Assembly (NCBI GenBank): GCA_964402115.1
Contig: CAYOBW010000295.1
Location: 1 to 9,172 of the forward strand
Direction: 5' to 3'
Length of the DNA stretch: 9,172 nt
Source of the DNA: CAYOBW01 sp964402115
GTDB taxonomy: Bacteria > Verrucomicrobiota > Kiritimatiellia > UBA8416 > CAYOBW01
In this document: piece after piece, positions 5,881-9,172 of the stretch
How the letters are laid out: the number at the start of each line of letters is the position of its first letter
How positions within the stretch are numbered: position 1 is the stretch's first letter
Notes under the pieces: model-generated
Database searches by the model: none
The model's input: only the letters and a program-made list of their open reading frames with translations
Told to the model about the DNA's origin: nothing
Made by a program: the position numbers and the translations under genes

Positions 5881-7296
5881 TCAGTTCCTCCCGCGCCTGC
5901 GCTGAGCGCCCGGCTTTTGCTGCTCCGCCCCGTCGCCTGCCGGCTGCGCCTCATTGCCGGGGGGCACGGCGTCCTTGAGCATCCCGGCCAGCCTGGCCGA
6001 AAGCGCCTTCACCACATCCGGGTGCGCGGCGGCGACGTTCGTCTTCTCCCCGAGATCCCCGGCCAGGTTGTAGAGCTGGACGCCCTTGCCGGCGGGAGTC
6101 GCGGCAGCGTCTTCGGCGTCGACATCGCTGGCCTTCATCAACAGCTTCCAGTCGCCCTGGCGGATCGCCACCTGCTCCGGCCGCGTGCCGGACAGCAGCA
6201 GCGCGTCGTGCGGCGAGGGCGCGCCCTGCGTGAGCACCGGCCAGATGTCGCGACCGTCGAGCGGCAGCTTCTGCTCGGCCGAGCCGCCCGCCAGCTTCAC
6301 GAGCGTCGGGTACCAGTCCACGATGTGCAGCGGCGCTTTGATGCGGGCGCCGCCCGGAATGCGCCCGGGCCACGAGGCGAACGCGCACACGCGCACGCCC
6401 CCCTCGTAGATCGTGCCCTTGCCGGCGCGCAGCGGGCCGTTGGACGTCACCTTGCCCGGGGACGGGCCGCCGTTGTCGCTGGAGAACAGGATCAGCGTGT
6501 TCTCGCGCAAGCCCTTCTCGTCCAGCGCGGCCACGATCTGGCCGATCGCTTCGTCCATGGCGGAGAGCATGCCGGCGTACGTGCGGCGCACCCCCTTGAG
6601 GCCGGCATAGGGTTCCGTGTACTTCGCGGGCACCTGGTGAGGCGCATGGACGGCGTTGAAGGGCACGTACAGGAACAGCGGCTTGCCGGCCGCCTTCTCG
6701 CGGATGAGCCGGCAGGCTTCGCGGGCGACCAGGTGCGTGGAGTAGCCTTCGTCCTGGCAGGGCTGATCGTCCCGGTGCCAGTCGAGCTGGCCGTCCCGCT
6801 GGTGCGTGAAGTAGTCGATCGCGCCGAACCAGTGGCCGTACTGGTGATCGAAGCCGCGCTGCGTCGGCAGGTACGCGCGCTCGAACTCGCCCAGGTGCCA
6901 CTTGCCGCAGATTGCGGTCTCATACCCGGCCTCCCGCAGGGCCTGGGCCAGGGTCCGCTCCGCGAGCGGCAGGCCCCACGCCGCCTTGGGCCGGACGATG
7001 GTGTAGACGCCGGTGTGCGCGACGTAGCGCCCCGTCATCAGCGACGCCCGCGTGGGCGAACAGACGGGCTGCACGTAGAACGCTTCCAGGACGGCGCCGG
7101 CCTGGGCCAGCTTGTCGAGCTGCGGCGTGCGGATGTCCGTGCCGCCGTTGAACCCGGCGTCCGCGTAGCCCATGTCGTCGGCCAGGATGTAGACGATGTT
7201 GGGCTTCCCCGGCGCGGGGTCGGCGGCGGCGTGCGCGAACCCCGCGGCTGCCAGCGCCAGGGAAAGGACGGCATACAGAGACGGTGGTCGCATCAT
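5881..7296 (-). CDS. Secreted arylsulfatase B-like sulfatase (GalNAc-4-sulfatase type)
   Basis: A 471-residue type I sulfatase with a signal peptide of about 23 residues (ends FAHA). Catalytic set: Asp40-Asp41 (ADDMGYAD), formylglycine motif CSPTR at 79-83 in QPVCSPTRASLMTGRY, Lys132 and His134 in GKWHLG, His217 (NAVHAPH), Asp274-Asn275 (SSDNGG) and Lys293 (RAGKGTIYEGG). The run GLPLAERTLAQALREAGYET, then LPTQRGFDHQYG and DYFTH-RDG-DWHR, follows the layout of human arylsulfatase B, which removes 4-O-sulfate from N-acetylgalactosamine in chondroitin/dermatan sulfate. Bacterial members vary, so this points only to an exo-acting desulfation of a sugar ester. The ATG at 7296 overlaps the TGA of the upstream gene by 4 nt (ATGA) and has AAGGAGG 10 nt before it; an ATG follows immediately as codon 2. 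The last residues are low-complexity and basic (QQKPGAQRRRGRN), outside the catalytic domain. Confidence 0.95.
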   Translation of the reverse strand: MMRPPSLYAVLSLALAAAGFAHAAADPAPGKPNIVYILADDMGYADAGFNGGTDIRTPQLDKLAQAGAVLEAFYVQPVCSPTRASLMTGRYVAHTGVYTIVRPKAAWGLPLAERTLAQALREAGYETAICGKWHLGEFERAYLPTQRGFDHQYGHWFGAIDYFTHQRDGQLDWHRDDQPCQDEGYSTHLVAREACRLIREKAAGKPLFLYVPFNAVHAPHQVPAKYTEPYAGLKGVRRTYAGMLSAMDEAIGQIVAALDEKGLRENTLILFSSDNGGPSPGKVTSNGPLRAGKGTIYEGGVRVCAFASWPGRIPGGARIKAPLHIVDWYPTLVKLAGGSAEQKLPLDGRDIWPVLTQGAPSPHDALLLSGTRPEQVAIRQGDWKLLMKASDVDAEDAAATPAGKGVQLYNLAGDLGEKTNVAAAHPDVVKALSARLAGMLKDAVPPGNEAQPAGDGAEQQKPGAQRRRGRN

Positions 7297-9172
7297 GGCT
7301 TGGGCACCTCCTTGAAGAGCACGCTGTCGAGCCCCATAAACGTTCTGGCGCCGCGCGCGCGGGCGTTGGGCTCGACCAGTTCGCAGCGGATGACGAAGTG
7401 GTTATCGACGGGCGCGTGCGTGCCGAGTTCGAGCGCCCGGACGGCGGGCGCGGCGGTGTAGCAGTCGACCCGGTCCGCGGCGACCTTGCCGTTGACCGAG
7501 ATCCGCACTACCCCGAAGTCGTAGCTGGTGGTCGCGTACAGGGTGAGCGTCCGCGGGGCGAACTGCTCGGTGAACGTGAACTCCACGAAGTCTCCCGCCT
7601 GCTTCGAGGGGATGAAGCAGTGCTGCTCGCCGCTCCACTGGGCCGGGTTGAAGCTCTCGGCCGGACGCTGCGGACCCGCCTGCAAGCCCGGCGTGGCGGC
7701 GGTCGGCTTCAGCAGCTCGAACTCGCAGCCGCCGGCGCCGATGGCGCGCGCCGCCGCCGGCTTCGGCACGCCATCGACCGCCGCCGCCCGCGCCTGGAGG
7801 TCGGCCAGCGCCATGATCGGCCGGCCTGCGGCGTCCGGCTGGGGCGGGCGGTTGTGGGTGGCGCCGGGCTGCGCGTACCAGAACATCACCGCGGAGTAGC
7901 CCATGAAGTCGGAGGGGCGGCGCTGATCCGTCCCGGGCGAGACCTCCATGTCGAAGCAGAGCCGGCTGGCGAAGGGGATGGCGTCGAGCACCCGGGTGCG
8001 GCTGCAGATATTGAAGCCGCGGGTCCGGTTGCCATCCACGCCGCCGATGCGGACGTTGGCGAGGAACGGCTCGTCGAACTCGTCCTGCCGCGTCGGCACC
8101 ACGCCGCCGGCCCAGCCGTAGTAGTCCTCGGTCCCCGTGCCGAAGTGGGTCGGAAACCCCTTGTCCCACGCGCCGTCCACGTAGATCTTCTCATCCCCCT
8201 CGCCCCACCAGCCCTGCGTCGGATTCAACACCGTCCACGTGTCGCCGACGAAGACCCCCCGGCCGCGGATGTCGATGAAGTTCCAGTCCACGAACGGCGT
8301 GCCCGGCAGCAGCTCGTCGGGTCGCCAGTTGGCGTGGAAGTGCAGGGAGCGCTCGTCCCACTGCCACGGACGCAGGCCGTAACCGAGGTCGACGCTCACG
8401 CTCTGCCGGCCGCGGTTCTCCAGCGCCAGCGCGGCCGTCTGCCGGTACGGCATGGGCCAGCGGCACACCAGGGCGCCGTCGGCCGTCACGCTGCGCTGCC
8501 AGGTGTGGAAAGGATGCAGGGCATCCGCGCAGGAGAAGAAGTCGCCGACCGGGCACCAGACCGTCTGCGCCCCGTCGCACTGGACGGTGAGCACGGTCGA
8601 ACGCAGGCACGCAGTGTCGCCGGCCTGGGCGGGCGTCAGGCGCAGCGAAAACCAGCCGACCGCCGCCGGGCCGGCGGGAAACTCGCTGCGCGCCGTGCCG
8701 CCGGGGGCGAGGGCAAAGCTCCGGGTGGCGGTCGGCTCCGCCGGGACCGGCGCCGCCGCGTAGAGCGCCTTGCCCGCGGCGGCCAGGGCGGGAGCGAGGG
8801 TTTGCAGCTGCTCCTTGCGAAACGAGGTCACGGCGGTTCCCGGCGCATACGCCCGGTAGTTGATGATGTGGTAGAACGGTTTGGCCGTCAGCGACACCTT
8901 GCAGCGCTTCGCGAACGGGATGGGCAGGTAGGTGTTGCCGGCGCGGGCCGTCAGCGCGGCAAAGGGAGGCTGGAGGGAACCCCGGCCGGTCAGGAGTTCG
9001 ATGAACGAATCATCCAGCACCGGCGTCGTTTCGCCGTCCAGGTAGACGCGGACGTTGGGCCCCTTGCGCTCATGGAAGCCGAAGTAGAAGAACGGCGTCC
9101 ACATCTTCGTGATGCAGCCGGGGCCGTCGTGCTCCATGATCACCCATTCCGTCTGCCCGGCGGCCCCTTCGG
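7293..9172 (-). CDS. DUF2961/GH172-like glycoside hydrolase, 5' end outside window
   Basis: The frame is open from the right edge to a TGA at 7293-7295. A GTG at 9143 could start it, but the codons before it continue naturally (EGAAGQTEWVIMEHDGPGC), so the N-terminus lies outside the window. Counting from that GTG (616 residues), MEHDGPGCITKMW at 3-15 and VYLDGE at 33-38 are hallmarks of DUF2961, a jelly-roll family now grouped as GH172, whose studied members act on alpha-fructofuranosides or arabinofuranosides. The WWGEGDEK segment (312-319) and GTGTEDYYG (335-343) hold Glu318 and Glu339; their spacing of 21 equals that of the nucleophile and acid/base pair reported for a GH172 enzyme (E270/E291, as I recall). 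Residues 475-616 form an added beta-rich domain (DFGVVRISVNGK, FMGLDSVLFKEV), plausibly for binding carbohydrate. It heads the operon as seen here. The substrate is unknown; a furanoside within a sulfated glycan is inference. Confidence 0.9.
   Translation of the reverse strand, partial: EGAAGQTEWVIMEHDGPGCITKMWTPFFYFGFHERKGPNVRVYLDGETTPVLDDSFIELLTGRGSLQPPFAALTARAGNTYLPIPFAKRCKVSLTAKPFYHIINYRAYAPGTAVTSFRKEQLQTLAPALAAAGKALYAAAPVPAEPTATRSFALAPGGTARSEFPAGPAAVGWFSLRLTPAQAGDTACLRSTVLTVQCDGAQTVWCPVGDFFSCADALHPFHTWQRSVTADGALVCRWPMPYRQTAALALENRGRQSVSVDLGYGLRPWQWDERSLHFHANWRPDELLPGTPFVDWNFIDIRGRGVFVGDTWTVLNPTQGWWGEGDEKIYVDGAWDKGFPTHFGTGTEDYYGWAGGVVPTRQDEFDEPFLANVRIGGVDGNRTRGFNICSRTRVLDAIPFASRLCFDMEVSPGTDQRRPSDFMGYSAVMFWYAQPGATHNRPPQPDAAGRPIMALADLQARAAAVDGVPKPAAARAIGAGGCEFELLKPTAATPGLQAGPQRPAESFNPAQWSGEQHCFIPSKQAGDFVEFTFTEQFAPRTLTLYATTSYDFGVVRISVNGKVAADRVDCYTAAPAVRALELGTHAPVDNHFVIRCELVEPNARARGARTFMGLDSVLFKEVPKP
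7307..7313 (-). promoter_or_regulatory. Ribosome binding site of the ARSB-like sulfatase, inside the upstream gene
   Basis: AAGGAGG on the - strand, 10 nt before the ATG at 7296 (13 nt before the second ATG at 7293). It lies within the last codons of the DUF2961 gene, which fits translational coupling across the ATGA overlap. Confidence 0.7.

Noticed and set aside
2330..7461. Very long open frames on the + strand opposite the sulfatases (about 800 and 1020 codons)
   Set aside because: They mirror the codon pattern of the real - strand genes in GC-rich DNA, are Arg/Ala/Val-rich without domain structure, cross gene borders and match no family I know.

Overview
This window looks like part of a chromosome from a high-GC bacterium, probably of the PVC group (Planctomycetota, Verrucomicrobiota, Lentisphaerota or Kiritimatiellota). 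Three things suggest this: clustered exported sulfatases, a DUF2961/GH172-type protein beside them, and a secretin-like C-terminal domain of the kind seen in Verrucomicrobia-type secretins. The lineage is inferred from gene families only; no rRNA or other marker gene is present.

Layout. (1) Positions 2-646, + strand: the C-terminal part of a secretin-like protein, running off the left edge. (2) Positions 647-804: a short gap with a hairpin over the stop codon, and an open frame that may be a gene remnant. (3) Positions 805-2010, - strand: a complete Fic-domain AMP-transferase with its own inhibitory motif and a C-terminal winged-helix-like region. It lies in visibly AT-richer DNA (one 60-base stretch is about 42% G+C, against about 67% in a sulfatase stretch), so it is probably acquired. 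(4) Positions 2011-2374: no gene, but repeat-rich. It holds three copies of CCGAGGTTT, an exact 51-bp palindrome (25-bp arms, one central base), an 11-bp tandem duplication and a smaller palindrome just past the end of the operon. (5) Positions 2375-9172, - strand: a compact four-gene operon transcribed right to left.

The operon encodes, in order of transcription, a DUF2961/GH172-like protein (5' end outside the window), an arylsulfatase B-like sulfatase, a second sulfatase of a different subfamily, and a third sulfatase fused to a C-terminal LamG-like domain. The first two genes overlap by 4 nt, the next gap is 3 nt and the last is 50 nt; the three sulfatase starts have good ribosome binding sites. 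All three sulfatases have N-terminal signal peptides and a Cys-type CxPxR motif, so each needs a formylglycine-generating enzyme encoded elsewhere.

Together the operon reads as a module for breaking down an external sulfated glycan: three exo-acting desulfation steps of different specificity plus a furanosidase-type hydrolase. The substrate cannot be read from the sequence. The most notable points are this gene combination, the loss of the usual GKWH signature in the middle sulfatase, the sulfatase-LamG fusion, basic C-terminal tails on two sulfatases, and the large perfect palindrome between the operon and the Fic gene.
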